A stretch of 64,000 bases of DNA from Microvirga flavescens (GCF_003290125.1 NZ_QMKH01000001.1:186001-250000), one strand, 5' to 3'. Counted from the first letter of the stretch, positions 54,312 through 63,877 are shown. The notes: generated by a model from the letters alone, not told the origin. Translations and numbers: made by a program.

Positions 54312-57300
54312 CTACTTCTTGGTATCCTCAAGCTGGGCCTTGAGGGCCATGAGCTTGGCGAAGGGTGAATCCGGATCCGGCTGCTTCTCGCGGCGAGGCT
54401 GCTCGAAGCGCGGCGCGCGGCGCTCATCCGTGCGGTTCGGGCCGCGCGGAGGCCTGTTCTGCGGACGCCCACCCTCACCGTCGCGACGCTGGTCGGGACG
54501 GCGGTCGTGGCGGCGCTCGCCTTGCGGGCGCTCCCCTTGAGGACGCTCGCCCTGGGGACGCTCACCTTGCCCGTGACGGGGACGGCGCTCGCCGCGCTCC
54601 TGCTGCTGGCCGCGCTCGGGACGTCCACGCCCATGACGGGCATGCCCGCCCTCGTGATGACGGCGATGCTGGCGCCACACCTCAAGCAGGACCGGCTCGA
54701 CCGAAACCTCGCCTTCCGCAGCGCCCTCGGCGAGAGCCGCTTCCGCGACAGGAGCCTCGGCCACAGGTTCCACCACCGCTTCCGGCGCTGGAGCCTCCGG
54801 CGTGGGCTCGACGGTCTCTTCCACGGTAGCCGCGGTGGTCTCGGCGGCTTCACCCTCGGCTGCGGGCGTGGCCGGAACCACTTCCTTCGGCGCTTCGATC
54901 AGCGGCACGGTGATGGCGGGGCCGGGGCGGCGCTCCATCACATAGCCGAGGGATTTCAGGATCGTCGCGAAATCGTCGCCGGCGCAGCCGACGAGAGAGG
55001 TCATGGCGACGGTCGGCACGAAGGTTTCGCCATCAGCGGCCCCTGCCGGGGGCTCACCGGGGGTGACGCCGGGACGGTACGCGATGGCAGGACGGATGAG
55101 ATCCGCCAGACGCTCCAGAATGTCGACGCGCACGGCCCGCCCGCCGCACACGCGGAAACCGGCGGCGCGATAGAGACCGGCGGCGATCTCGGTGTCGACC
55201 GGAATCGAGGTGCGTCCGGACTGGGCGAGATGCGCGATCTCGTCGATGCCCTTCTGATCGAGCCCGCCGTTCTGCAGCGCCCAGAGCTGGGCCGCGAGCG
55301 TGCGCGGCGCGGGCTTGAGGAGGGCGGGAAGATAAAGATGGTAAGCGCCGAAGCGCACGCCCGCCTTGCGCAGCGCGCCGCGCGCGTCCTGGTCGAGGCT
55401 GCGGACGTCGTTCAGCACCTTGGCGCGCTCCAGAACGCCGAGCGCCTCGGCGATCTGGAAGGCGATGCCGCGGGCAAGGCCCTGCAGCTCTGCCGTTTCC
55501 TCGAGCTGGATCGCAGGCCCGAGCAGGCGCACGATGTAGGCCTTGAGCCAGGCGCGCAGCCGGGCGTCCACCTTGTCGCGGGCAGAGCCCGTCAGGTGTT
55601 CGTCGGCGAGAACACGCAGGCGCGGGTCGAACAGCTTGTCGCCCGCCTCGATCTTCGCCACGGGGTCGCCCATCCAGCGTACCGTGCCGTCGTTGGACAA
55701 AACGAGCGTCGTGTCCGGCGCTTCCGCGAACCGGTCGGCCCGGGCTTCGATTTCCCCAGCCAGAGCCTTGCCGGCCGCATTGCGCAGGGTTTTAACTTCC
55801 GCCGTGTCGGCCTGGGGGTCCGGCACGAACTGGAAGCCGTGCAGGTGACCGATGTGCTGACCTTCGACGGTCACATCGCCGGAAGTCGTGATTTGGGCCT
55901 CTAACATCGCATTCTCTCTTAACCGCCGCATGAGCACGCTCGTGCGCCTGTCGACAAAGCGCTGGGCGAGCCTCTCATGGAGCGCGTCCGATAACTTGTC
56001 CTCTACCCGACGCGCAACACCCTGCCAATGCTCCGGGTCCCTCAACCAGTCCGGACGGTTCGCCACGAAGGTCCAGGTACGGACCTGCGCGATGCGGTTG
56101 GAGAGGGTGTCGATGTCCCCATCCATGCGGTCGAGGGCCAAAAGATGCCGGGAAAACCAGTCTTCCGGCACCGCGCCGTCCTTCATCAGGAACCGGTAGA
56201 TCTGGCCGACGAGATCCGCATGAGTTTGTGGGGAAACCTTCCGATAATCAGGTACTTGGCACACCTGCCAGAGCCGCTCGACCGCTTTTTGGGAGCGGGC
56301 GAAGGCCTGGATATCCTCGTCCCGCACCAGCAATTCCAGGGCCGCGACGTCCTCCCCCATGGGGGCGCGGGCGAGGCCGTACTCCCGGGGCTGTTCGGCC
56401 AGAGTGTTGCGCAGGCGCTCCAGCGAGCGGAAATCGAGATCGGGATTGCGCCATTGCAGCAGGCGGACCGGATCGAAGGTGTGGTTTTCCAGCGCCTCGA
56501 CGGTTTCCGCATCGAAAGGCGGGCAGCGCCCCGCCGTGCCGAAGGTGCCATCGCGCATGTGACGCCCGGCCCGTCCGGCGATCTGGGCGAGTTCGGAATG
56601 GTAAAGCTTGCGGAAGCGGAACCCGTCATACTTCTTGTCCGAGGCGAAGGCGACATGGTCCACATCGAGGTTGAGGCCCATGCCGACCGCATCGGTGGCG
56701 ACGAGATAGTCCACGTCCCCGGACTGAAAGAGCTCCACCTGCGCATTGCGCGTGCGGGGCGACAGCGCGCCGAGCACCACCGCCGCGCCCCCGGTCTGGC
56801 GGCGCAGCAGTTCCGCGATGGCGTAAACTTCCTCCGCCGAGAAGGCGACAATGGCGGACCGGCGCGGCAGGCGCGACACCTTCTTCTCTCCCGAGAAGGT
56901 AAGCTGCGACAGGCGCGGGCGGGTGACCACGTGAACGTTGGGAATCAGCGCTTCGATCAAAGGCCGCATGGTGTTGGAGCCGATGAGCAGCGTTTCCTCC
57001 CGGCCCCGCTGGTTCAGCAGGCGGTCGGTGAACACATGGCCCCGGTCGAGATCGGCGGCGAGCTGGATTTCGTCGATGGCAACGAAGGCGAGGTCGAGAT
57101 CGCGCGGCATCGCCTCGACGGTGGAGATCCAGTAGCGCGGCTTGTCGGGCTTGATCTTCTCCTCGCCGGTCACGAGAGCGACGTTGTGCGCCCCCACCTT
57201 CTCCACCACGCGGCCATAGACCTCGCGGGCGAGGAGGCGCAGCGGCAGGCCGATCATGCCGCTCTCATGGGCCAGCATGCGCTCGATGGCGAGGTGGGTC

Positions 57301-57416
57301 TTGCCGGTATTGGTCGGGCCGAGCACAGCCGTGACGCCCCGCGCACGGAACTGCGGCGGCAGCGAGCGGCGGGCCGCGGACTCACCACGGGGTTTCGGGA
57401 AAACGTTATGGTTCAA
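54312..57416 (-). CDS. Suv3-like superfamily 2 RNA helicase
   Basis: 1034 residues. The helicase core occupies ~1-400: Walker A GPTNTGKT, DEIQ (motif II), GSNTMRP, and motif VI-like QIAGRAGRH. It resembles mitochondrial Suv3 and MgpS-type DExH helicases in RNA decay. A middle region has Suv3-type C-terminal helices. The last ~190 residues are low-complexity: an acidic Ala/Glu/Pro/Val stretch, then an Arg-Gly rich part with the repeat GERPQ three times, ending in a lysine-rich helix. That tail is probably disordered and RNA-binding. Neighbours S4 and FdxA follow in the same operon. Confidence 0.9.
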   Translation of the reverse strand: MNHNVFPKPRGESAARRSLPPQFRARGVTAVLGPTNTGKTHLAIERMLAHESGMIGLPLRLLAREVYGRVVEKVGAHNVALVTGEEKIKPDKPRYWISTVEAMPRDLDLAFVAIDEIQLAADLDRGHVFTDRLLNQRGREETLLIGSNTMRPLIEALIPNVHVVTRPRLSQLTFSGEKKVSRLPRRSAIVAFSAEEVYAIAELLRRQTGGAAVVLGALSPRTRNAQVELFQSGDVDYLVATDAVGMGLNLDVDHVAFASDKKYDGFRFRKLYHSELAQIAGRAGRHMRDGTFGTAGRCPPFDAETVEALENHTFDPVRLLQWRNPDLDFRSLERLRNTLAEQPREYGLARAPMGEDVAALELLVRDEDIQAFARSQKAVERLWQVCQVPDYRKVSPQTHADLVGQIYRFLMKDGAVPEDWFSRHLLALDRMDGDIDTLSNRIAQVRTWTFVANRPDWLRDPEHWQGVARRVEDKLSDALHERLAQRFVDRRTSVLMRRLRENAMLEAQITTSGDVTVEGQHIGHLHGFQFVPDPQADTAEVKTLRNAAGKALAGEIEARADRFAEAPDTTLVLSNDGTVRWMGDPVAKIEAGDKLFDPRLRVLADEHLTGSARDKVDARLRAWLKAYIVRLLGPAIQLEETAELQGLARGIAFQIAEALGVLERAKVLNDVRSLDQDARGALRKAGVRFGAYHLYLPALLKPAPRTLAAQLWALQNGGLDQKGIDEIAHLAQSGRTSIPVDTEIAAGLYRAAGFRVCGGRAVRVDILERLADLIRPAIAYRPGVTPGEPPAGAADGETFVPTVAMTSLVGCAGDDFATILKSLGYVMERRPGPAITVPLIEAPKEVVPATPAAEGEAAETTAATVEETVEPTPEAPAPEAVVEPVAEAPVAEAALAEGAAEGEVSVEPVLLEVWRQHRRHHEGGHARHGRGRPERGQQQERGERRPRHGQGERPQGERPQGERPQGERRHDRRPDQRRDGEGGRPQNRPPRGPNRTDERRAPRFEQPRREKQPDPDSPFAKLMALKAQLEDTKK

Positions 57417-57607
57417 GCTAACCGGATCCCTTCAACTGGCTGGATCCCCTGGCATGGCCCGGCGAGACGGCTGTCGCCCCTCCCCGCAGGATCATGCGTC
57501 ATAACAGGAACCGCGCGCCTTTTCAGCCAAGCGGTTTCCGCTTTTGCGAAGAATGAGGCGGCCCTTCCCCATATGGGAATGCCAGCGCCTCTTTGCCATC
57601 GCGAAGG

Positions 57608-58447
57608 TTATCGCACCGCCCCGGCCTGAACGGGCCTGTTGGAGACGGGCACCACTTTCCCCTCCCCGCCCAGGGAGAGATTGGTGGCCTCCACGACGCT
57701 CATGCCGATCATCGTGCGCACCGCGATCTTGACCGGAACGAGCAGGCGCGGTCCCTCCAGCGGCATCAGCCAGACCGACATGTCCTTGTTGTCTTCCATG
57801 AACTTGGTCGAGGGGCGCAGGGCCCTGTGGCCGGAAATGGCGACATAGCGGGCGTTGCAGACGAGAACCGGCCCCTTGTAGCCGGGCTTGTCGATCTCCT
57901 TGGTCTCGCCATAGGTCAGGACCACGTTGAACCGGGCTGCCCCGTCGAAAACCGGGATGATGCGGTTGCAATTGGCGGGATCGGTCAGGCTGCCGGAAGC
58001 CAGGGCCGGCATGAGAAGCGCGCTGATCGGATCGACCACGCTTTTCTTATCCGCCTCCTTGACCGGCACCCGGTCGGGCTTCTCGTCGATGGGCGGCACG
58101 ATCTCGACGGCGGCGACGGTGCCGGCGGTGAGCCCCATGCGCACCGTGCGCTGATCCCCGGACGCCCGCGAGGTAACGGCGAAGGCCGCCGGCTGCGGAA
58201 TCGCCCCGGCGATGGCCCCGGAAGCGGTGCCCGCGCCCTTGCCACCGGTCAGCATTTTGGCGAGGCCGGTCAGCTTCACGCCGAGCTGCATCGTGTATTT
58301 TGGGCCCTCGAAGGTGGAGGAAAGATCCGCCGTGCCAAGCGAGAGGCCGGCGAGACTCACATCGTAATCCGCCTTGAGGGTCTGCGCCTGGGCCGCGCCG
58401 ATTCCGGCGAAAGCCAGGCTCAAGAGGGCAAAAAGAGGGAGACGCAT
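57608..58447 (-). CDS. DUF3108 periplasmic protein
   Basis: 279 residues. Sec signal peptide (MRLPLFALLSLAFAGIGAAQAQ, cleavage near 21). The mature part is beta-rich: TLKADYDVSLAGLSLGTADLSS, VVLTYGETKEIDKPGYKGPVLVCNARYVAISGHR, and LVPVKIAVRTMIG near the end. DUF3108 proteins are envelope proteins of unknown job. Some members are thought to bind lipids; that is uncertain. It is on the same strand as the helicase across 191 nt and divergent from rpmB. Confidence 0.85.
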   Translation of the reverse strand: MRLPLFALLSLAFAGIGAAQAQTLKADYDVSLAGLSLGTADLSSTFEGPKYTMQLGVKLTGLAKMLTGGKGAGTASGAIAGAIPQPAAFAVTSRASGDQRTVRMGLTAGTVAAVEIVPPIDEKPDRVPVKEADKKSVVDPISALLMPALASGSLTDPANCNRIIPVFDGAARFNVVLTYGETKEIDKPGYKGPVLVCNARYVAISGHRALRPSTKFMEDNKDMSVWLMPLEGPRLLVPVKIAVRTMIGMSVVEATNLSLGGEGKVVPVSNRPVQAGAVR

Positions 58448-58711
58448 CGCGGGGCTCTTGGGGAGGATCTCGTTGAGGGCTCGAATGGAAAGTCCAGTCC
58501 GTTAAGGGTGATCGCACTAAAATCGGAATAAATCGTGACCACGATGTTACAAAAATTGCACGCTGGCGACAGCGATTGTTGACGCGGGGCCGGTTTTCAG
58601 CCTATAGCCTCGCACCTTCACAGACTTTCGGTGTCCGGCGCCGCGGGATCTGCGTTCAGCAAACCCGTGAAAAACCAAGCCGTGGCCCCTATGAGACGAT
58701 AGGATAGTACC

Positions 58712-59002
58712 ATGTCGCGCCGTTGCGAACTGACCGGTAAGGCCGTCCTGAGCGGCCACCTGGTGAGCCACTCGAACCGTAAGACCAAGCGGAAGTTCCT
58801 CCCGAACCTCTGCAACGTCACCCTGCAGTCGGAAACCCTGCAGCGCTCCGTGCGCCTGCGCGTCTCCGCGAACGCCCTGCGCTCGGTCGAGCATCGCGGC
58901 GGCCTCGACAGCTTCCTCGCCAAGGCGAAGAATGACGAGCTGTCGGACAACGCCCGCACGATCAAGCGCGAGATCGAGAAGAAGCTCGCTGCCGCGAACT
59001 GA
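58712..59002 (+). CDS. rpmB: 50S ribosomal protein L28
   Basis: 96 residues, full alphaproteobacterial length. Begins [31 protein letters not shown], then [31 protein letters not shown] lies 7 nt before the ATG. A strong terminator follows, so rpmB is monocistronic. Confidence 0.98.
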   Translation: MSRRCELTGKAVLSGHLVSHSNRKTKRKFLPNLCNVTLQSETLQRSVRLRVSANALRSVEHRGGLDSFLAKAKNDELSDNARTIKREIEKKLAAAN

Positions 59003-59028
59003 TCTCGATTCTGCCAGGAATTTTCGTA

Positions 59029-59058
59029 AAGCGGGCGGCTGTAAGGGCCGCCCGTTTT
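59029..59058 (+). terminator. Terminator after rpmB
   Basis: Stem CGGGCGGC (59032-59039) with GCCGCCCG (59047-59054), then TTTT. Confidence 0.88.
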
Positions 59059-59078
59059 GCGTTTTGATCTAGGAATGG

Positions 59079-59714
59079 ATGCTGATGACCGCTCTGGACC
59101 GCCGTGACTTCGCCATCGCGCTCGCCGCCATGACCGTTGTGGTGCTGGCCTCGAACATCCTCGTCCAGTACCCGTTCCATGCCTTCGGCCTCGAGGACTA
59201 TTTCACCTGGGGCGCTTTCACCTATCCCTTCTCGTTCCTGGTGACGGAACTGGCGAACCGCCGATTTGGACCCAAGGGCGCCCGCCGGGTGGTCTATGTG
59301 GGCTTCATCCTGGCCGTCGTGCTCTCGGTCATCCTGGCGACGCCGCGCATCGCCATCGCGTCGGGCACCGCCTTCCTGACGGCGCAGCTTCTCGACATTT
59401 CGATCTTCTCGCGTCTGCGCGACCGGGCCTGGTGGCTGCCGCCCTTCGCCTCCTCCACCATTTCTGCGGCGGTGGACACGATGCTCTTCTTCTCGATTGC
59501 GTTCTATTGCGACGCGATCCCGGGCACGGATGCGACCATCAGCGATGTGCTGAGCCGCGTCGGCATCCCCGACGAATGCCTGGCGCTGCCGTGGGTGACG
59601 CTCGCCATCGCCGATTACGGCGTCAAGCTCACCCTCTCGGCACTCTCGATCATCCCCTATGGTGCTATGCTGCGCTTCATGCGCCCGCTGACGATCCAGC
59701 GCCGCGAGGCCTAA
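59079..59714 (+). CDS. yhhQ: Queuosine precursor transporter (VUT family)
   Basis: 211 residues, about six TM helices. Landmarks of the YhhQ/VUT family are VVLASNILVQYPFHAF, TWGAFTYPFSFLVTELANRRFG, the ASGTAFLTAQLLDISIFSRLRDR loop and FASSTISAAVDTMLFFSIAF. It imports preQ0/preQ1 for queuosine-modified tRNA. A preQ1 riboswitch is not visible upstream. Its stop codon overlaps the stop of the convergent Anbu gene by 4 nt. ATG at 59079 or 59085 could start it. Confidence 0.9.
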   Translation: MLMTALDRRDFAIALAAMTVVVLASNILVQYPFHAFGLEDYFTWGAFTYPFSFLVTELANRRFGPKGARRVVYVGFILAVVLSVILATPRIAIASGTAFLTAQLLDISIFSRLRDRAWWLPPFASSTISAAVDTMLFFSIAFYCDAIPGTDATISDVLSRVGIPDECLALPWVTLAIADYGVKLTLSALSIIPYGAMLRFMRPLTIQRREA

Positions 59715-60460
59715 AAAGCCCCGTCCGCGTAAGGCGGGTGGGGAATCGCCTGGTGCGCGGCGCGCAAAGCCGCCGACCAGCGCTCGCGCAAGTCGCGAAA
59801 GTAAGGCTCGTCGTCCTGAATGCGGTATTTGACGCCGGCTTTGAGCGCATCGCGCCGCGCCACGACGATGTCGATGGGCAGGCCGACGCCGAGATTCGAC
59901 TTCAGCGTCGAATCCATCGAGATGAGGCCGAGCTTCAGGGCTTCGATCAAATCGGTATCGTGCGCGATCGCGCGGTCGAGAATGGGCTTGCCGTATTTCG
60001 GTTCGCCGATCTGCAGGAACGGCGTGTCGAGCGTCGCCTCGATGGCATTGCCGGCGGAATAGATCTGGTAGAGCCGCATCGGATGCTGGCCGATCTGCCC
60101 ACCGAGCAGCATGGTGACGTCGAACGTCATGCCGTGCTTTTCCATCTCGATGCCATCGCGCGCATAAACCTGCCGGATCGCAGAACCGACGAGTTGCGCC
60201 GCCTTGAACATGCTCGAGGCGGACAAAAGCGTCTCGGTCCGCCCCGTCTCGGGATCCTCGATGCCCTCTGTGAGCAGCGATAGCACCGTCTGGCTCGCCG
60301 AAAGATTGCCCGCTGTCGCGAGCGTGATGACACGCTCTCCCGGAACCTCGAAAAGGTGCAGCTTGCGGAAGGTGGCGATGTTGTCGACGCCCGCATTGGT
60401 GCGCGTGTCGGCGATCATCACGAGGCCGTCCTTCACCAGGATACCGACGCAATAGGTCAC
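59711..60460 (-). CDS. Proteasome-like peptidase Anbu
   Basis: 249 residues from the GTG at 60460, giving MTYCVGILVKDG; GGAGG lies 7 nt upstream. Removal of Met exposes Thr as the nucleophile, as expected of Ntn hydrolases. An ATG at 60508 would overlap the transglutaminase stop but bury the Thr behind 16 residues. Further motifs: VMIADTRTNAG, the LATAGNLSASQ loop with a Gly-Asn, and LYQIYSAGNAIEAT. Anbu is an ancestral beta-subunit-type protein that forms open ring or helical assemblies (known from structures). It ends the operon with ATP-grasp, alpha-E and transglutaminase genes. Confidence 0.9.
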   Translation of the reverse strand: MTYCVGILVKDGLVMIADTRTNAGVDNIATFRKLHLFEVPGERVITLATAGNLSASQTVLSLLTEGIEDPETGRTETLLSASSMFKAAQLVGSAIRQVYARDGIEMEKHGMTFDVTMLLGGQIGQHPMRLYQIYSAGNAIEATLDTPFLQIGEPKYGKPILDRAIAHDTDLIEALKLGLISMDSTLKSNLGVGLPIDIVVARRDALKAGVKYRIQDDEPYFRDLRERWSAALRAAHQAIPHPPYADGAF

Positions 60461-60504
60461 GGGCGTTCCTCCGGGGGCTCTCTGGCCCGGCTGCGGCTGC
60501 GGGC

Positions 60505-61323
60505 TCATGCTTGCGCCTGCCGTGCGCTTTCAATTCTCAAGGATACGGCGAGGTCCTCTCTCGACAAGCCGTAATAAGTGCCGCGCACCGGCGCGGCCTC
60601 GGTCGAATCGAGGCCGATGGCGACGCGCACATAATGCTCGGTGACGGAAACCGCATTCGCCGCATCGAAGCTCACCCAACCGAGACCCTCGATATAGGCC
60701 TCCGCCCAGGCGTGGCCTGCCTCCTGCACCGGCTCGTCCGGCTTGTGGAGGTAGCCTGCGACATAGCGCGCCGGGATGCCAAGCCGCCGCATCGCCGCGA
60801 GGAAGACGTGGGTGAAGTCCTGGCACACCCCGTGACCGGCGGCGAATGCCTCCGTCGCCGTCGTCGCCGCGTGGGTGGCCTCCACATCGAAGCGCAGGCG
60901 TTCGTTCAATGCGCCCATCAGGGCATGAGCCTTGTCGAGCGGGTTTTGCAGGGCCCCGGCAACCCTCGCCGCGAAATCGTAGATCGCGGCGTCGCCCGCC
61001 GTCAGCGGCGTCTCGCGAAGATAGAACGCCGGCGGGAACCGCTCGGCGCTGCCGCGGATGACGCCGGCGACATCGGTGGTCTCAACCTCGCCGACGACCC
61101 GCAACGAAATCTGCTCGACGGGCCCTTCCGCATAGAGGCTGTGCATGATGTTGCCATACCAGTCCTCCCGCCGGACGAGGCGCGAATCGTGGTCGGAATC
61201 GATGGCCCAGTGCAGGATGGTCTGCCCCTCATGGCTGCGGGGCGTGAGGCGCAGGAGCTGGATCGCCGACTTGACCGGCGCCGCGTAGCGGTACGTCGTC
61301 TCGTGCTGGATCCGGATGCGCAT
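60505..61323 (-). CDS. Transglutaminase-like cysteine protease family protein
   Basis: 272 residues. N-terminal beta-rich domain (MRIRIQHETTYRYAAPVKSAIQLLRLTPR) typical of bacterial transglutaminase-family proteins. The catalytic triad is visible: Cys in GHGVCQDFTHVFL, His in EAGHAWAEAYIEG and Asp in SFDAANAV. It may hydrolyse or form isopeptide bonds; substrate unknown. It is 3 nt after the alpha-E gene and before Anbu, so the context is peptide processing. Confidence 0.9.
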   Translation of the reverse strand: MRIRIQHETTYRYAAPVKSAIQLLRLTPRSHEGQTILHWAIDSDHDSRLVRREDWYGNIMHSLYAEGPVEQISLRVVGEVETTDVAGVIRGSAERFPPAFYLRETPLTAGDAAIYDFAARVAGALQNPLDKAHALMGALNERLRFDVEATHAATTATEAFAAGHGVCQDFTHVFLAAMRRLGIPARYVAGYLHKPDEPVQEAGHAWAEAYIEGLGWVSFDAANAVSVTEHYVRVAIGLDSTEAAPVRGTYYGLSREDLAVSLRIESARQAQA

Positions 61324-61326
61324 GGG

Positions 61327-62271
61327 TCAACCGAGATATTGATTCGTGATGGCGAGGCCGAGCTTGTTGTTTTCGGCTATGAACTCCTGAAGGAACTCAT
61401 GCAACCCGTGTTGGAAGATATCCTCGATTGTCTGGTTCGCGAGGCGCGCATGAGAGGCGCGGGCGAGGCGCTGCGAGGGGCCTGACGTTCCATAGCGGTG
61501 GCCGATATCGTCAAGATGCCGCGAGAGGGCCGCGTAGCACGCGGCAAGCGAACGGGGCATCTCCTCCCGCAGGATCAGGAGATCCGCCACCAGCCAGGGT
61601 CGCAGGTTCTGGTGATAGACCCACTGATAGCTCACCAGTGCCGAGACGGAGCGCAGGATCGCGGCCCATTGGTAATAATCGATGCCGCCGCCGACCTCCG
61701 CATCCTGCGGCAACAGCACATGGTACTTCACGTCGAGAACGCGCGCGGTGTTGTCGGCGCGCTCGATATAGACGCCGAGCCGCGAGAACCAGTAGGCATC
61801 GTTGCGCAACATGGTGCGCATGGCCGAGCCGTCGTAGCGCAGCGAGGTTTCCTTCACGAGGTTGAGGAAGGTCGGCAGGTTTTCCACCTGCACCTTCTCG
61901 GCCTTGAAGCGGCGAAGGTCGAGCCAGGCGGAATTGATCGCCTCCCACATCTCGGAGGTGAGCGAGCCGCGCACTGAACGCGCGTTCTGCCGCGCGGTAT
62001 CGAAACAGCGCTGGATGCTCGACGGGTTCGCATCGGAGAACGCGAGAAACTCGATCACCCGCTCCGGCGTAACCTCGTCGTAAACGGTCCTGAACTGGTC
62101 GATGGCGCCCGCGGTGACGAGCGCCGATTCCCACTCGTTGGTGTGCGCCTCGTTATAGGCGATGGGCATGGAAGCCATGCGGTAGGCGACATCGAGAACG
62201 CGCGCGGTGTTCTCCGCGCGCTCCACATAGCGGGAGAGCCAATACAGGCTGTCGGCGTCACGGCTCAGCAA
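61327..62271 (-). CDS. Alpha-E domain protein
   Basis: 314 residues, all-helical. Two homologous halves each carry a motif: YWLSRYVERAENTARVLDV near residue 10, and YWFSRLGVYIERADNTARVLDV near residue 160. The conserved Arg/Glu residues could form a binding surface. Comparative genomics ties alpha-E proteins to circularly permuted ATP-grasp enzymes and Anbu. No reaction is proven. Gaps of 25 and 3 nt to its neighbours show one transcript. Confidence 0.9.
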   Translation of the reverse strand: MLSRDADSLYWLSRYVERAENTARVLDVAYRMASMPIAYNEAHTNEWESALVTAGAIDQFRTVYDEVTPERVIEFLAFSDANPSSIQRCFDTARQNARSVRGSLTSEMWEAINSAWLDLRRFKAEKVQVENLPTFLNLVKETSLRYDGSAMRTMLRNDAYWFSRLGVYIERADNTARVLDVKYHVLLPQDAEVGGGIDYYQWAAILRSVSALVSYQWVYHQNLRPWLVADLLILREEMPRSLAACYAALSRHLDDIGHRYGTSGPSQRLARASHARLANQTIEDIFQHGLHEFLQEFIAENNKLGLAITNQYLG

Positions 62272-62296
62272 GGACGCCTCCGCTCGCTCGCGTTCA

Positions 62297-63721
62297 TCAT
62301 TCGCTCAACACCCACGTATCCTTCGTGCCGCCGCCCTGGCTCGAATTGACGACGAGCGAGCCTTCCGTCAGCGCGACCCGCGTCAGACCGCCCGGCACCA
62401 GCCGCACCTTGTCGCTGCCCGTCAGCACGAAGGGCCGCAGGTCCACATGCCGCGGCGCAAGGCCGTTCTGCGTGAAGATCGGGCTCGTCGAGAGCGCGAG
62501 AGTCGGCTGCGCGATGTAATTATCGGGCCGCGCCAGAACGCGGGCGCGGAATTGTTCGCGCGCATCCTTGGTGGCGTGCGGCCCGACGAGCATGCCGTAG
62601 CCGCCCGATCCGTTGACCTCCTTCACCACCAGCTCGTGAAGGTTGTCGAGCACGTAAGCCAAAGCCTCCGGCTCGCGGCAGCGCCATGTGGGGACGTTCT
62701 TGAGGATCGGCTCTTCGCCCGTATAGAAGCGCACGATGTCGGGCACGTAGCTGTAGAGCGCCTTGTCGTCGGCGACACCCGTTCCCGGCGCGTTGGCGAT
62801 GGCGATGTTGCCCGCGCGGTAGGCTGCGATGAGACCCGGAACGCCGAGCGCGGAATCGGGACGGAACACCAGCGGATCGAGATACTCGTCATCGATGCGG
62901 CTGTAGATTACATCGACGCGCTTCGGCCCTTCGGTGGTGCGCATGTAGACGACCTCGTCGCGCACGAAGAGATCGCGCCCCTCGACAAGCTCAACGCCCA
63001 TACGGTCCGCGAGGAAGCTGTGTTCATAATAGGCACTGTTGAAGGAGCCGGGCGTCAGCAGCACCACCGTCGGCGTGCGCGAGTCGCTGCGCCCCGCAAC
63101 GGACTTCAACGTTGCGAGAAGATCGTTGGCATAGTTCTCGATGGGCAGGATGCGCTGCATCGACATGAGTTCCGGGAACAGGCGCAGCATCACCTCCCGG
63201 TTCTCCAGCATGTAGGAGACGCCGGAGGGCGTGCGCAGGTTGTCCTCGAGAACGTAGAAATCCTCATCGTCCACGCGCACGATGTCGACGCCCGCCACCT
63301 GCACATAGACGCCGCCGCGCAGGTTCAGGCCGTTCATCTGCGGCCGGTAATAGGGATTTTGATAGACGAGTTCCGGCGGTACGATGCCGGCGCGCAGAAT
63401 CTCGCGCGGGCCGTAGATGTCCTTCAAGAACTGGTTGAGCGCCGAAACACGCTGTTCGAGACCGCGAGAGAGCCTCGCCCATTCACGCGCCGAGAGAATG
63501 CGCGGAATGATGTCGAAGGGGATCAGCCGCTCCTCCGCCTCCGCATTGCCATAGACCGCGAAGGTGATGCCGACCTTGCGGAACAAAAGCTCCGCTTCCT
63601 CGCTGCGGCGTTCGAGAAGGTCGGGCGGCACGGTGCCGAGCCATTCCCGCAACACCTTGTAGGCCGCGCGACCCTCGCCGTTGAGGCCGTTCATTTCGTC
63701 GAAAATCGCCCTTGTCGCCAC
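62297..63721 (-). CDS. Circularly permuted ATP-grasp amidoligase
   Basis: 474 residues. The permuted ATP-grasp order is recognisable: FDIIPRILSAREWARLSRGLEQRV, VYVQVAGVDIVRVDDEDFYVLEDNLRTPSGVSYM, VVKEVNGSGGYGMLVGP, and YIAQPTLALSTSPIF with HVDLRPFVL and a final NSSQGGGTKDTWVL. ATP-grasp enzymes join a carboxylate to an amine through an acylphosphate, so a peptide or amide product is expected. It opens the Anbu operon, with 156 nt upstream before the next gene, which would hold the promoter. Confidence 0.9.
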   Translation of the reverse strand: MATRAIFDEMNGLNGEGRAAYKVLREWLGTVPPDLLERRSEEAELLFRKVGITFAVYGNAEAEERLIPFDIIPRILSAREWARLSRGLEQRVSALNQFLKDIYGPREILRAGIVPPELVYQNPYYRPQMNGLNLRGGVYVQVAGVDIVRVDDEDFYVLEDNLRTPSGVSYMLENREVMLRLFPELMSMQRILPIENYANDLLATLKSVAGRSDSRTPTVVLLTPGSFNSAYYEHSFLADRMGVELVEGRDLFVRDEVVYMRTTEGPKRVDVIYSRIDDEYLDPLVFRPDSALGVPGLIAAYRAGNIAIANAPGTGVADDKALYSYVPDIVRFYTGEEPILKNVPTWRCREPEALAYVLDNLHELVVKEVNGSGGYGMLVGPHATKDAREQFRARVLARPDNYIAQPTLALSTSPIFTQNGLAPRHVDLRPFVLTGSDKVRLVPGGLTRVALTEGSLVVNSSQGGGTKDTWVLSE

Positions 63722-63877
63722 GACCTGCCAGCCGCCTTCTAAATGGGCAATCGCTTGCCGCTCGATCCCCGGAACGCATCTGGGATGAGCTTAGGTTTGC
63801 CGATTGCGCGTCAGCAAGCAAGCGGCGCGCACGAAACGGGCATCGCCTTGGCGAGAAAAGCGGCAAGTGCCCTTGCT

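Noticed and set aside
59003-59078. preQ1 riboswitch before the queuosine-precursor transporter
   Set aside because: The 76-nt gap is taken up by the rpmB terminator, leaving too little sequence and no preQ1-I pattern.
62447-63742. A 431-codon plus-strand frame opposite the ATP-grasp gene
   Set aside because: No recognisable domain; the minus strand has all ATP-grasp motifs in one frame.
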